Shown: positions 29,474-38,496 of the stretch, piece by piece | Layout: each line of letters opens with the position of its first letter | How positions within the stretch are numbered: position 1 is the stretch's first letter | Assembly (NCBI RefSeq): GCF_003570905.1 | Contig: NZ_QXJM01000023.1 | Location: forward strand, 124,001 to 188,000 | DNA: 64,000 nucleotides | Source: Cohnella faecalis | Lineage (GTDB): Bacteria > Bacillota > Bacilli > Paenibacillales > Paenibacillaceae | Reading direction: 5' to 3' | Made by a program: the position numbers and the translations under genes | The notes under the pieces: model-generated | Database searches by the model: none | What the model was told of the DNA's origin: nothing | Seen by the model: only the letters and a program-made list of their open reading frames with translations

Positions 29474-30214
29474 TCAGATAGGTAGCTTGTCGTCCGGCTG
29501 CGATAGCAGTCCGGGGCAAAAACGGTAGCCGAAGCCGCGAACGGTCTGAATCCATACGGGATTGGACGGATCCGCTTCGATTTTTTTGCGAAGATTGCTG
29601 ATGTGCACCATCAGCGTGCGGGTATCTCCCATGCTGTCGGTGTTCCATACTTTGCGGTAGAGCTCTTCGAGAGAGAAGACTCGGTTCGGCTGGCGGCCAA
29701 GAACGACGAGCAGCTCGAACTCCTTGACGGACAGCGTGACGAGCTCGCCGTTCATTCTAACCTCGTGATTGCGAAAATCGATGTCCAGCCCTTCGAACGA
29801 AAGCGAGTCGGACGGCTCGTCGGCCAATCTCTCCCGCTGCCTTCTTCGGCGAATGTGAGCTTGAACCCGCGCGACCAATTGGCTCGGACTGAACGGCTTC
29901 GTGATGTAGTCGTCTCCGCCTTCGGACAAGCCGCGGATAATGTCGCAGTCCTCGCTTTTGCAACTGAGGAATAAAATCGGAACATCGGCGCAAGCGCTTG
30001 CGCGAAGCGATCGGCATACTTCGATGCCGTCCGGCTTCCCTAGCAATATGTCTAAAATAATCAAGTCGGGACGAAGCGAATCGGCCAATAGCAATGCTTC
30101 TTCGCCATTCGATGCCGTATGGACGACGAACCCCGATTTCTCTAAATAGAGGGTAATCAATTCGGTAATTTCGCGCTCGTCGTCAACGACAAGCACGGAT
30201 CCGCTTTCACCCAT
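29474..30214 (-). CDS. OmpR-family two-component response regulator
   Basis: Receiver domain (about 7-120) with VVDDE, phospho-acceptor Asp in LIILDILLG and the conserved Lys in DYITKPFS; then an OmpR winged helix (about 145-235, VRGFGYRF). I chose the ATG at 30214 (MGESGSVLVVDDE) because TTGGGGGATCGAG precedes it; an in-frame extension to 30253 runs into the intergenic region. It is divergent from a sensor kinase gene 73 bases away, which is very probably its partner, an arrangement that lets one operator control both. Confidence 0.93.
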   Translation of the reverse strand: MGESGSVLVVDDEREITELITLYLEKSGFVVHTASNGEEALLLADSLRPDLIILDILLGKPDGIEVCRSLRASACADVPILFLSCKSEDCDIIRGLSEGGDDYITKPFSPSQLVARVQAHIRRRRQRERLADEPSDSLSFEGLDIDFRNHEVRMNGELVTLSVKEFELLVVLGRQPNRVFSLEELYRKVWNTDSMGDTRTLMVHISNLRKKIEADPSNPVWIQTVRGFGYRFCPGLLSQPDDKLPI

Positions 30215-30287
30215 TTGTCTCGATCCCCCAAACGACTGTTCTCCCAAGGTCATTACCTATTATAACGAAAGCGTTGACGAGGAAGCA

Positions 30288-32369
30288 ATGCACCGTTACA
30301 ATGGCGTACGAATGGGGGCGGTTCTGTTGCATAGGTGGTTATTGCTCGTAATGGCATTTGGAATATTATTGACCGGCTGCTCCTTCAAGGAAGAACCCCG
30401 GTCTTATCCGAAGGCGCAGAACGGCAGATTGGATTTGACCGACTGGTCGTGGGAAAAAGGCGGCATCATGCCGCTTGACGGAGAATGGAGTTTCGAATGG
30501 CACGAAAGCCGCAGCGCCGACGCACGGGAGATGAAAATCGAGGTTCCGGGAATGTGGGGAGCGATGCGCGACGACCGGCACCCGGGCTTGAAGGATCAAG
30601 GCTTCGGCATTTACCGGCTGACTCTTGTTCACCTTCCTACATATGAGATTATGGCGATTCGGCTGCCTAACATTTCTACCGCTTATTCATTGATTATTAA
30701 CGGGTATCGTGTTATGACCAAGGGGATCCCGGGTATGGAAGCGGAGGAAACAATCCCGAGCCAAAAGCCGGAAATCGTCTTCTATATGACGAAAGGCAGA
30801 CAGACGGATATCGAAATCCGCGTTGCCAATTTCGATCATCGCAACGGCGGAATCCGCACTCCGATCATTCTCGGAAAAGCGAAGCAAATCGAAAAGCTGC
30901 AAGCAAGTCACTCCCGGATGGAATTCATCGTGTTCGGCTCTCTGTGCATGATCGGCATCTATCATTTGGGACTATACCTGCTGCGCAGAAAGGAAGGAAC
31001 GAATCTCTTTCTGGCGCTTCTCTGCTTATTCGTCGCGCTTCGGGCCGGTCTGATCGGAGAAGGCGTAATCGTTCAATGGTTTCCTTTCATCGATTGGCAA
31101 ATCGCTACCAAGCTTGAATATATCGCGTTCGCGGCCGCGGGCTGGTCCGGCTTCGCCTTTCTCGGGCATATGTTCCCGAGAGAGTTCGGGAAGCGTTGGC
31201 TGCAAGCCTCGAACGCGCTGGTTCTCTCATTAAGCGTATTTACAGCCGTACTGCCTACGTTATGGTTTACGTCGTGCCTGGTCGTATTCCAGCTGTATGC
31301 GCTTGTATTCGGCTTGCGCGCGCTCATCGGCCTCATTGCCAGCACATTTCGCAATCGAGAGGGAGCCAAGCTGGCATTGATCGGAATGGCGGGCTTCCTG
31401 CTCACCATCGTGAATGACATTTTGTTCTACAACGGCTGGTGGCGGTCGCTCGATCTCGTTCCTTTCGGCCTCTTGTTTCTGATCGTAATGAACGCTTTCA
31501 TCATATCCATACGTTCTTCCCGTACGTTCGAAAGAGCCGAGCATCTGTCCGCGGAGCTGAAGGAATGGAACGACAGGCTGGAAGGAAGAATCGCGGAAAG
31601 AACCGAGGAGCTTCGCCATTCCTATATGACATTGGAGGAAGCGAAAATCGGCCTGGAAAGAATGGAGCAGTCGAGACGTCATTTGGTCAGCAATATTTCG
31701 CACGATTTGCGAACTCCGATCACTCTGCTGCAGGGCTACTTGGAGGCGTTGAGGGACGGGGTTATCGATGAGCCGGAACGCCGCGACGCAACGATTCGGC
31801 TCATGCTCGGCAAGGTGGAAGGGCTGGGGCGGTTGATCCAGGATTTGTTCGAGCTTTCCGTGCTGGAGGCTAGAAGGGTAGAGCTATCCCTCGAGACAAT
31901 TACGCTAGGCGAATGGACGGAGCGGCTCGCCGAGCAATACGGACTGGAAATGCCGGAGAGCGAAGTCGACTTCCGATGCGAAACGGCCAGCCTCGATGCG
32001 GCATCAGCAACCGTATCGGTCGACGTTCACCGGATGGACAGGGTGTTCGCCAACCTCATCTACAACGCGGTTCGCTACACGCCCAAAGGAGGGACCATCG
32101 CCGTCAAGTTCGATATGGAGGAGGATGGGAGTCATGCCCTTATTTCATTATCGGACAACGGCTCGGGCATACATCCCGACGATTTGCCCCACATTTTCGA
32201 CCGGTTCTACAAAAAGGATAAGTCCCGGCACTCCTCCTCGGGAGGCAGCGGGTTGGGTCTCTCCATAACGAAGGAAATAGTCGAGCTTCACGGCGGTGTG
32301 ATAACTGTCGTAAACTTGCCGGAAGGAGGAAGCGAGTTTCGCATCAGGCTTCCTATCGCGGCAGTCTGA
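30288..32369 (+). CDS. Sensor histidine kinase with 7TM (7TMR-DISM-like) input module
   Basis: A 693-residue kinase. The N-terminus has a hydrophobic segment ending LLTGCS, so it may be a lipobox or a signal anchor. An extracellular beta-rich domain (about 35-215, DISMED2-like carbohydrate-binding fold) is followed by about seven membrane helices (about 220-405), a coiled coil, HisKA (SHDLRTPITLLQGYLEAL) and HATPase_c (NLIYNAVRY, DNGSGIHPDDL, GSGLGLSITKEI). 7TMR-DISM sensors are thought to bind extracellular ligands, often carbohydrate-like. It is divergent from the response regulator. Two ATGs are possible; the 30288 one has GAGGAAG upstream. Confidence 0.9.
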   Translation: MHRYNGVRMGAVLLHRWLLLVMAFGILLTGCSFKEEPRSYPKAQNGRLDLTDWSWEKGGIMPLDGEWSFEWHESRSADAREMKIEVPGMWGAMRDDRHPGLKDQGFGIYRLTLVHLPTYEIMAIRLPNISTAYSLIINGYRVMTKGIPGMEAEETIPSQKPEIVFYMTKGRQTDIEIRVANFDHRNGGIRTPIILGKAKQIEKLQASHSRMEFIVFGSLCMIGIYHLGLYLLRRKEGTNLFLALLCLFVALRAGLIGEGVIVQWFPFIDWQIATKLEYIAFAAAGWSGFAFLGHMFPREFGKRWLQASNALVLSLSVFTAVLPTLWFTSCLVVFQLYALVFGLRALIGLIASTFRNREGAKLALIGMAGFLLTIVNDILFYNGWWRSLDLVPFGLLFLIVMNAFIISIRSSRTFERAEHLSAELKEWNDRLEGRIAERTEELRHSYMTLEEAKIGLERMEQSRRHLVSNISHDLRTPITLLQGYLEALRDGVIDEPERRDATIRLMLGKVEGLGRLIQDLFELSVLEARRVELSLETITLGEWTERLAEQYGLEMPESEVDFRCETASLDAASATVSVDVHRMDRVFANLIYNAVRYTPKGGTIAVKFDMEEDGSHALISLSDNGSGIHPDDLPHIFDRFYKKDKSRHSSSGGSGLGLSITKEIVELHGGVITVVNLPEGGSEFRIRLPIAAV

Positions 32370-32390
32370 AGACGCGCGTACGACGAATGA

Positions 32391-32417
32391 CCCCGGAATG
32401 AATTCCGGGGTTTCTTT
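32391..32417. terminator. Terminator between the kinase and XRE genes
   Basis: A perfect CCCCGGAA-TGAA-TTCCGGGG stem followed by TTTCTTT. The genes converge, so it may serve both. Confidence 0.9.
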
Positions 32418-32425
32418 GCGTCCGG

Positions 32426-32764
32426 TCAAGCTCCGTTTTCGGCCCGATTGTTATGAATCAAATCGTTCATAAGTCGAATCGATGCTTGACGCTGCTCGGG
32501 GTCCATCGTCTGCAGCATCCGGAGAATGTGCAGGACATCCTTCGTCTCTGTCGTCTCCGACGCGGCGGGTACCCCTCCGACGATATAATCCAAGCTTACA
32601 TCAAAAAACGTGGCCAGCTTGATCAACGTTTCGTAAATCGGCTGTCGGTTGTTGATCTCGTAATGACTGTAAGCCGAACGGGTGATCCCGATGTTGCGGG
32701 CCACTTCCTCCTGCGAAATATTGCGGCGAAGCCGCAATTCCCTCAGGCGCTCTCCCATTTTCAT
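32426..32764 (-). CDS. XRE-family helix-turn-helix regulator
   Basis: A 112-residue DNA-binding protein. The HTH is ISQEEVARNIGITRSAYSHY followed by EINNRQP; a 45-residue C-terminal tail (about 65-112) is helical and acidic. The ATG at 32764 has AAGGAG about 8 bases upstream; the frame extends further but lacks a site. It resembles SinR/ImmR-type small repressors. It is divergent from the 91-residue hypothetical gene, and the AT-rich interval holds a repeated ATACAAATTG (near 32812 and 32871), which could be an autoregulatory element. Confidence 0.9.
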   Translation of the reverse strand: MKMGERLRELRLRRNISQEEVARNIGITRSAYSHYEINNRQPIYETLIKLATFFDVSLDYIVGGVPAASETTETKDVLHILRMLQTMDPEQRQASIRLMNDLIHNNRAENGA

Positions 32765-32942
32765 AAGCAAAACTCCTTGAAACATATTTCGTTCTATAAG
32801 TAATCTATGATACAAATTGTATCGATGTCAAGTGTTTTGCAACCGTTTTCTCAGACTATTTCGATAATAGATACAAATTGCGGTGCAAAAGCGGCAATTA
32901 TGATAAAATGATCATAAACTACGAAGAAACGGAAGGGTCAAC

Positions 32943-33218
32943 GTGAACATTCGCATCCTGGCAGCAACGATGAAACACGACGAATCTAACGGCTATTTGG
33001 GTCATGTTCGCTTCGAGGCGGAAGGTCATAAGCAGCCTTACGAATTAACGCTTCAGAGCGATAAGCGCATCGACGATTGGAATTACGCCCTCAACTTTCT
33101 GGACGAATCCGGAAGCGAGCAGCAGATCGAAGCCGTCGAGAAAGCGCTGGAGGAAGACGACGACATATTCGATTCCTTGGTCGACGCGGCGCTTGCAAGC
33201 TTGGATGACGCGAAATAG
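32943..33218 (+). CDS. Small acidic hypothetical protein (91 residues)
   Basis: The GTG start at 32943 follows GGAAGGG. The protein begins MNIRILAATMKHDESNGYLG and has a predicted mixed alpha/beta N-terminus with an acidic C-terminal helix (EKALEEDDDIFDSLVDAALA). I do not recognise a named family. It has no signal peptide or Cys. It is followed closely by a terminator, so it is a single-gene unit, divergent from the XRE regulator that may control it. Confidence 0.75.
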   Translation: MNIRILAATMKHDESNGYLGHVRFEAEGHKQPYELTLQSDKRIDDWNYALNFLDESGSEQQIEAVEKALEEDDDIFDSLVDAALASLDDAK

Positions 33219-33236
33219 CGAATAGTGATTATCGGG

Positions 33237-33275
33237 AACCTTCGCGAGGCCATTAGGCTCGCGGAGGTTTTTTTG
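33237..33275 (+). terminator. Terminator after the 91-residue gene
   Basis: AACCTTCGCGAG pairs with CTCGCGGAGGTT (one bulge) and is followed by TTTTTTT. Confidence 0.9.
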
Positions 33276-33361
33276 TCGATCGGCGAAGAGGTTAGGGACG
33301 TTCACCCACTTGCCTTCAACGGCATACTTTGCCTTATCAACGTTGAACAGGAGGGGAGTCT

Positions 33362-33844
33362 GTGCTGCCGATGTATTACGTATGGTACGCGCCGTTATAC
33401 CGGAATTCGATTGTTTCTGCCGATTCCGCCTGTCTCCAGACTGCCATTCAGCTCATAGCGGAAGCGGTGGGCGGGGAACGGGAGGATGAATTGTTTTATC
33501 AATATTTGATATCGATTGCTCCCGCAAAGGACGAGAAGGAAATCATCGCTTCGATCCAAGCCGACGAAAAAAAGCATAATCGGATGTTTCGTTCGATTTA
33601 CCGCGAGCTGACGGGGCAAGAAGCGGTCCCGAAAAACGAGGAGCCTTTTGTGCAACCGGCAAATTATGCGGACGGCATCCGAAAAGCTTTGTTCGGGGAG
33701 CTGCGCGCTGTCGAGAAATATCGGAAAATCCGAGAGTGTTTGCCTCGCGAAGGACCTTACAGGGATATGCTGTTCGAGATCATCACAGACGAGTTGAAGC
33801 ATGCGGACAAATACAATTTTTTGTTTACTTTAAACCATGTGTAG
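33362..33844 (+). CDS. Ferritin-like/rubrerythrin-like protein
   Basis: A 160-residue helical protein with two ExxH motifs typical of diiron four-helix proteins: DEKKHNRM and DELKHADKYN, plus Glu residues in EREDELFYQYL and FGELRAVEKY. Bacillales homologues include spore-associated or oxidative-stress ferritin-like proteins. The GTG start at 33362 has AGGAGG 7 bases upstream. A hairpin terminator follows. Iron content and role are inference. Confidence 0.78.
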   Translation: MLPMYYVWYAPLYRNSIVSADSACLQTAIQLIAEAVGGEREDELFYQYLISIAPAKDEKEIIASIQADEKKHNRMFRSIYRELTGQEAVPKNEEPFVQPANYADGIRKALFGELRAVEKYRKIRECLPREGPYRDMLFEIITDELKHADKYNFLFTLNHV

Positions 33845-33880
33845 AGGGAATCGGCACTTTAGTTCCTAAAGGAATCGATC

Positions 33881-33917
33881 AAGGTCTCGAAGCGTTGAGC
33901 GCGCTTCGGCCTTTTTT
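33881..33917 (+). terminator. Terminator after the ferritin-like gene
   Basis: AAGGTCTCGAAGCG pairs with CGCTTCGGCCTT around a short loop and runs into TTTTTT. Confidence 0.8.
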
Positions 33918-33976
33918 GATATTGGGCGATTATACGTTTAAGATAAGAGGAAACCGATTAGCTGGAGGAAACCGAT

Positions 33977-35209
33977 ATGGAACAATTCGCAGAACGATTG
34001 AAGCAATATGCGGCTCTTGCCGTCGAAGTGGGAGTGAACGTTCAGCCGGGTCAGACGTTATGCATCGTTTCTCCGGTAGCAGCAGCCGAATTTACCCGTC
34101 ACGCGGCAAGACGCGCTTATGAGCTCGGAGTCAAGTATGTGCATGTGGAGTGGAGCGACGAGCAAATTACGCGAGCCCGCTTCGAGCTTGCGCCGGAGGA
34201 AGCGTTCGCGGAATTCCCGTCATGGCTGGCGCAAGGACGGGTCGAGATGGCGGAAGGGGGGGCCGCATTCCTGTTCGTTATTGCGGACAATCCGGATTTG
34301 TTGACCGGGATCGATTCCAAGCGCATTGCCGCCTCGACGAAAGCGGCGCAGGAAGCGCTGCAGCCGTTCCGTCAATTCACGCAGTTCAACAAGGTCGCTT
34401 GGTCGATTGTGGCCGTTCCTTCGCAGGCATGGGCGGACAAGGTGTTCCCTGGCACCGTGGAGTCGGAGCGGGTCGATGCGCTGTGGAACGCCATTTTCTC
34501 GGCGACACGCGTATACGAGGCCGATCCGGTCGCGAACTGGCGCGGACACGCGGAGACGCTGCAGAGCAAAGCGTCGCGTCTCAACGAGCGCAAGTACCGC
34601 TCGCTTCGTTATCGGGCTCCGGGCACGGATTTGACGATCGGCCTGCCGGAAGGCCATCTGTGGGTTAGCGCCGGTTCCCGCAACGCGAACGGCACGGCAT
34701 TCATTCCGAACATGCCGACCGAAGAGGTGTTCACGTCTCCTTCGCGGGAAAGCGTGAACGGAACCGTGTCGAGCAGCAAGCCGTTAAGCTACAGCGGCAA
34801 TCTCATTGACAACTTCTCGCTTACGTTCGAAAACGGCAAAATCGTCGATTTCAGCGCGGAGCAAGGCTACGATGCGCTCAAGCGGCTGGTCGAGACCGAC
34901 GAGGGCTCCCGCTATTTGGGCGAAGTCGCGCTCGTTCCTCATCGCTCTCCGATTTCGGATATGAATCTCGTCTTTTACAATACGCTGTTCGACGAGAACG
35001 CAGCCTGCCACTTGGCGATCGGCTTCTCGTTCCCGTTCTGCCTTGAGGGCGGCACCGCTTTGAGCAAGGAAGAGCTGAGCGAACGCGGCTTGAATCAAAG
35101 CTTGACTCATGTCGACTTCATGATCGGACGAGCGGATCTGGATATTGACGGAGTGCTGGCGGACGGCAGCGAGGAGCCTGTGTTCCGTTCCGGCAACTGG
35201 GCATTCTGA
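33977..35209 (+). CDS. M29-family metallo-aminopeptidase (AmpS/PepS-like)
   Basis: A 410-residue cytoplasmic aminopeptidase that trims N-terminal residues from peptides; dimetal enzyme. The M29 pattern is visible in GEVALVPHRSPIS, then ENAACHLAIG with a His ligand, and HVDFMIGRADLDIDG with the His and Asp ligands. Length and start MEQFAERLKQYAALAVEVG are typical; CTGGAGGAAA precedes the ATG. It is convergent with the DHHW gene with no bases between their stop codons, so mutual transcription interference is possible. Confidence 0.93.
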   Translation: MEQFAERLKQYAALAVEVGVNVQPGQTLCIVSPVAAAEFTRHAARRAYELGVKYVHVEWSDEQITRARFELAPEEAFAEFPSWLAQGRVEMAEGGAAFLFVIADNPDLLTGIDSKRIAASTKAAQEALQPFRQFTQFNKVAWSIVAVPSQAWADKVFPGTVESERVDALWNAIFSATRVYEADPVANWRGHAETLQSKASRLNERKYRSLRYRAPGTDLTIGLPEGHLWVSAGSRNANGTAFIPNMPTEEVFTSPSRESVNGTVSSSKPLSYSGNLIDNFSLTFENGKIVDFSAEQGYDALKRLVETDEGSRYLGEVALVPHRSPISDMNLVFYNTLFDENAACHLAIGFSFPFCLEGGTALSKEELSERGLNQSLTHVDFMIGRADLDIDGVLADGSEEPVFRSGNWAF

Positions 35210-36352
35210 TCAGTCGTTCAGCTTGAGCAGGCTCGCATTGTCGACGAAGGTTGCCGTATTGAACAACAGCAGCACGTTCCGGATTCCATGCTCCTTCATA
35301 TAGCCGTCGATACTGCCGTTATAATAACGAATGTCGATGACGTGGATGTCCGGCACGTGCAGCGTCAGAAAAGGAATAACGCTATGCGCGTACGAGTCCT
35401 TAATAACGAGCAGCTTGTCCAGGCTGGAGGCTTCGGGCGCCAGCTCCGTTTTGATTTCCATTAACGCATGGACGCCTCCGAGAAAATAGGAATACTTGTC
35501 TTTTTTGTCCAAATACTCGGGGGCGTACAAGCTGTCGAACGTTTCATCGGTATCCGCAACATAAGCGGTCGTCTTCACAGGCTGCTTGGGCAAGTAAGCT
35601 TGAATAGAATCGGGCGATAGTCCGCTGAACTGGCTCTTCGTATGATAGCTGCCCAGGAATGAGCTGGTGACCGTTCGAATGTCGAACTCGGACTCGGGTT
35701 TCGGCTTCCAGCCCATTTCCTTGGCGTAAGCGCGGTAAGCCAAGTAGGCGCCGTAGGTCGTCCAGTGATGATCCGTTCGATAATAAAGCGGTTTGTCCGA
35801 ATCTGGGGAAAGGAAATCGTCCCCGTTCAGAAACGTTGGGCCGCCTTCCGTTTTATTCGCTATATACGCATTCACTTTGCTCTGGGGGTAGGCGGAAGCC
35901 AGCCAGGGAAGCCGTTCGGCATAGACTCCTATGGATGTGGGAGCGAGCACAAAGGTTGCATTGGCTTGTGGATTGCGTTCGGCGAATCGTTTGATCGCCT
36001 CCGCGTATTTGGCGGCCTTCTCGTAATCGGGCTCCGCGAATTTTTCGAACAAATAACCGTCTTTGCCTTTGTAGATGCCGTTGTTCTCCTGCTGCAGACG
36101 GATTTGCTCCAAGCCCGACTTCATCCAGACCCAGCGATCCCGGAACGGAAAGTGATCGGTTACGTAATTTTCAGCCTCCTCGGCGAATTTCTTGGACCAC
36201 AGATTGCTCCACGTCAGCTTCGGAGACGATTGCAGAGTACGGTTTTCCGTCTCGGAGAACGCTTGATTCGGCAATGCGACGAAAGCGAAGGACATGGAGA
36301 ACAGAGCGGCAATGAAGCCGTAAGCAAGAGCACGATCCGTCTTTTTGTTCAT
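35210..36352 (-). CDS. DHHW-family protein (AlgJ/AlgX-like SGNH fold)
   Basis: A 380-residue exported or anchored protein: N-terminal hydrophobic segment (about 10-32), then the SGNH-like region with YYRTDHHWTTYGAYLAY and the late VIKDSYAHSVIPFL nucleophile-like Ser block. DHHW/AlgJ proteins cooperate with MBOAT acyltransferases to O-acetylate extracellular polysaccharide. I use the ATG at 36352; GAGGAG lies 13 bases upstream, longer than ideal, and a GTG at 36373 overlaps that site. It is the last gene of the three-gene operon with the MBOAT and DUF4358 genes. Confidence 0.88.
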   Translation of the reverse strand: MNKKTDRALAYGFIAALFSMSFAFVALPNQAFSETENRTLQSSPKLTWSNLWSKKFAEEAENYVTDHFPFRDRWVWMKSGLEQIRLQQENNGIYKGKDGYLFEKFAEPDYEKAAKYAEAIKRFAERNPQANATFVLAPTSIGVYAERLPWLASAYPQSKVNAYIANKTEGGPTFLNGDDFLSPDSDKPLYYRTDHHWTTYGAYLAYRAYAKEMGWKPKPESEFDIRTVTSSFLGSYHTKSQFSGLSPDSIQAYLPKQPVKTTAYVADTDETFDSLYAPEYLDKKDKYSYFLGGVHALMEIKTELAPEASSLDKLLVIKDSYAHSVIPFLTLHVPDIHVIDIRYYNGSIDGYMKEHGIRNVLLLFNTATFVDNASLLKLND

Positions 36353-36376
36353 TGGTTGGTTCAATCTCCTCACAAG

Positions 36377-37759
36377 CTAGAAGCGAAAATATAAGAACGG
36401 GTTGAAGGTCGCATCGACCAAGTAGGCGAGGGACATGACGAACAAAGCGGCATACCAGCCAAGCTGCAACGGAGCGAATCGACTTCGGAGGCGATCGTCC
36501 AGCGAGATGGACGCAACGGCCAAAATACAAAGAAGAATAGCGTTCGTGTAGAGCAGGTACAACGTGTCGTCGTTCCAGATCGGCTGATCGTTCCGCCCGA
36601 ACATCGCCGCAAAATAGCTTACGACGTTCGACAGCTGATCGAAGGCGAAAAATACCCAGCCGACGAGGATGAGCAACAGGGAATAGACATGTCTCATCCA
36701 TCGAGGCAGCCGCTTCAGCCGTTTCAGCACCCACATTTTCTCCACAATTAGAACGATCCCGAAATACAGCCCCCATAAGACGAAATTCCAGCTTGCCCCA
36801 TGCCAAAATCCGGTCAAAAGCCAGACAATGAGAATATTTCGGAGCTGCAGCCACTTGCCTTTGCGGTTGCCGCCTAGCGGAATGTAGACATAATCGCGAA
36901 ACCAACTGCTTAGCGATATGTGCCATCTGCGCCAGAAGTCCGTTATGCTCTGAGAAACATAAGGCTTGTTGAAGTTCTCGTTGAAACGAAAGCCGAACAT
37001 GAGACCGAGGCCGATCGCCATGTCGGAGTAGCCGCTGAAGTCGAAGTAAATTTGAAAAGCGAAGGCGATGATGCCCAGCCATGCGGTGAGAGCGGGCATC
37101 GTATCCAAATTCGAGCTCGATACGGTATGCCAGAGCATTCCGATGTTATTGGCAAGCAGCACCTTCTTGGCTAGTCCAATGACGAAGCGCCGAACGCCTG
37201 CAGCGAACATCTCCACGTTGACGGTCCGGTGACGCAGCTGCTCCGCCACGACCGAGTACTGCACGATAGGTCCGGCGACAAGCTGCGGGAACAGGGCGAC
37301 GAACGTTCCGAAGTCGATCCAGTTGCGCTGAGCTTTGGCTTTGCCCTTGTACACGTCGATAATGTATGACATCGATTGAAACGTATAGAACGAGATGCCG
37401 ATCGGCAGCGGGAGATCGGTCAGCGGTATGCTCGTTCCAAGCGATGAATTAACGTTGTTAATTAAAAAATCAGCATACTTGAAATAAGAGAGCAGTCCGA
37501 GGTTCACGACGACGGAAACGGCGACAATCGTCTTGCGCTGCCGGTCGTTCAGCGTCGGTCGGCTTAGAAGCAATCCGAAGCTGTAATCGGTAACGGTCGA
37601 CAGCAGCATGATGACGATGTAGACAGGCTCTCCCCAAGCGTAGAAGACGAGACTCGTTAGGAAGAGAATCAGGTTCTTGATTCGCCATGGCGCGCCATAG
37701 TAGAGAGCGAGTACGGCGGGCAAAAACAGAAATAGGAAGAGCAGGCTGCTGAATACCAT
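36377..37759 (-). CDS. MBOAT-family O-acyltransferase (AlgI/DltB-like)
   Basis: A polytopic membrane enzyme of 460 residues with about 10-12 helices. The family core is visible: FPQLVAGPIVQY, FSGYSDMAIGLG, DFWRRWHISLSSWFRDYVY and the putative catalytic His in GFWHGASWNFVLWG. MBOAT enzymes move acyl groups across the membrane onto polysaccharide or wall polymers with a DHHW/AlgJ partner, which follows 24 bases downstream. The acceptor polymer is unknown. It begins 4 bases after the DUF4358 gene stop, so the three genes are an operon. Confidence 0.94.
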   Translation of the reverse strand: MVFSSLLFLFLFLPAVLALYYGAPWRIKNLILFLTSLVFYAWGEPVYIVIMLLSTVTDYSFGLLLSRPTLNDRQRKTIVAVSVVVNLGLLSYFKYADFLINNVNSSLGTSIPLTDLPLPIGISFYTFQSMSYIIDVYKGKAKAQRNWIDFGTFVALFPQLVAGPIVQYSVVAEQLRHRTVNVEMFAAGVRRFVIGLAKKVLLANNIGMLWHTVSSSNLDTMPALTAWLGIIAFAFQIYFDFSGYSDMAIGLGLMFGFRFNENFNKPYVSQSITDFWRRWHISLSSWFRDYVYIPLGGNRKGKWLQLRNILIVWLLTGFWHGASWNFVLWGLYFGIVLIVEKMWVLKRLKRLPRWMRHVYSLLLILVGWVFFAFDQLSNVVSYFAAMFGRNDQPIWNDDTLYLLYTNAILLCILAVASISLDDRLRSRFAPLQLGWYAALFVMSLAYLVDATFNPFLYFRF

Positions 37760-37763
37760 GCCG

Positions 37764-38282
37764 TCAGCTTTGGGCGAACAATTCGTCGAAGGCTGCCGCT
37801 AGCTGATCGGCCGATTCCGAAATGACGTAAAGGACATAAACACCTTTGACGATGATTTTGAAGTTTTGGGCGTTCTCGTACTGATCGGGCAAATATGTTT
37901 CGAATTGCTTCTGAACGTCGGCAGCGCGTTGCTTAAGAGCGGTTTCGACAGCCGGAATATCTTTAATGTCATTAATTTTGAGAATAGCGATTTCGTTCGA
38001 TTTGACGTTCATGAGCGGCATTTTTATCGAATAGTCGGCGAGCAGCGAGGCGTCCAAATGAAATTGATCCTTAACCGAAGCGGCATCGATATCCATGAGC
38101 TGCGGCTGTTCCACTTGCGCGAGCAGCTTGTCGGTCATCTCCTTAGCGGATAAGCTTGATTCGTACGTCGGCTGTTTGCCGGCTGTGTCTGAATCGGTGT
38201 TGTTATTCGTCTTATTGGAGCATGCGGACACGAGCAGACCGATTACGACAATAAGCAGTAGAAGAGAATAGCGTTTTTTCAT
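37764..38282 (-). CDS. DUF4358-family lipoprotein
   Basis: A 172-residue lipoprotein with lipobox LVSAC (signal about 1-21), a polar Asn/Thr linker, and a domain matching the DUF4358 pattern (MTDKLLAQVEQP, YSIKMPLMNVKSNEIAILKI, YVLYVISES). The ATG at 38282 follows AAGGAG; a longer frame to 38819 lacks a start signal. DUF4358 genes often sit with MBOAT and DHHW genes in Firmicutes, and that arrangement is seen here, suggesting a role in the same surface modification. Biochemical function is unknown. Confidence 0.88.
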   Translation of the reverse strand: MKKRYSLLLLIVVIGLLVSACSNKTNNNTDSDTAGKQPTYESSLSAKEMTDKLLAQVEQPQLMDIDAASVKDQFHLDASLLADYSIKMPLMNVKSNEIAILKINDIKDIPAVETALKQRAADVQKQFETYLPDQYENAQNFKIIVKGVYVLYVISESADQLAAAFDELFAQS

Positions 38283-38496
38283 GATGTTTAATCTCCTTGG
38301 TGTGTGTGGTAGGTAGGTAGGCGTTACAGTTACTAGAAACGCGATAGCTGCGGAATAGGTTGCAGCAGGCGCCATGCAAAACTTGGCATTCTTATGATTG
38401 CAATTCAATATGGAGAAAAGTAGAATATCCAAAGGCTGGAAACATCGCCTGCTATAGAATCGGCGGAATGTAATTGAATGCAGGGGAGAGCAGGAC

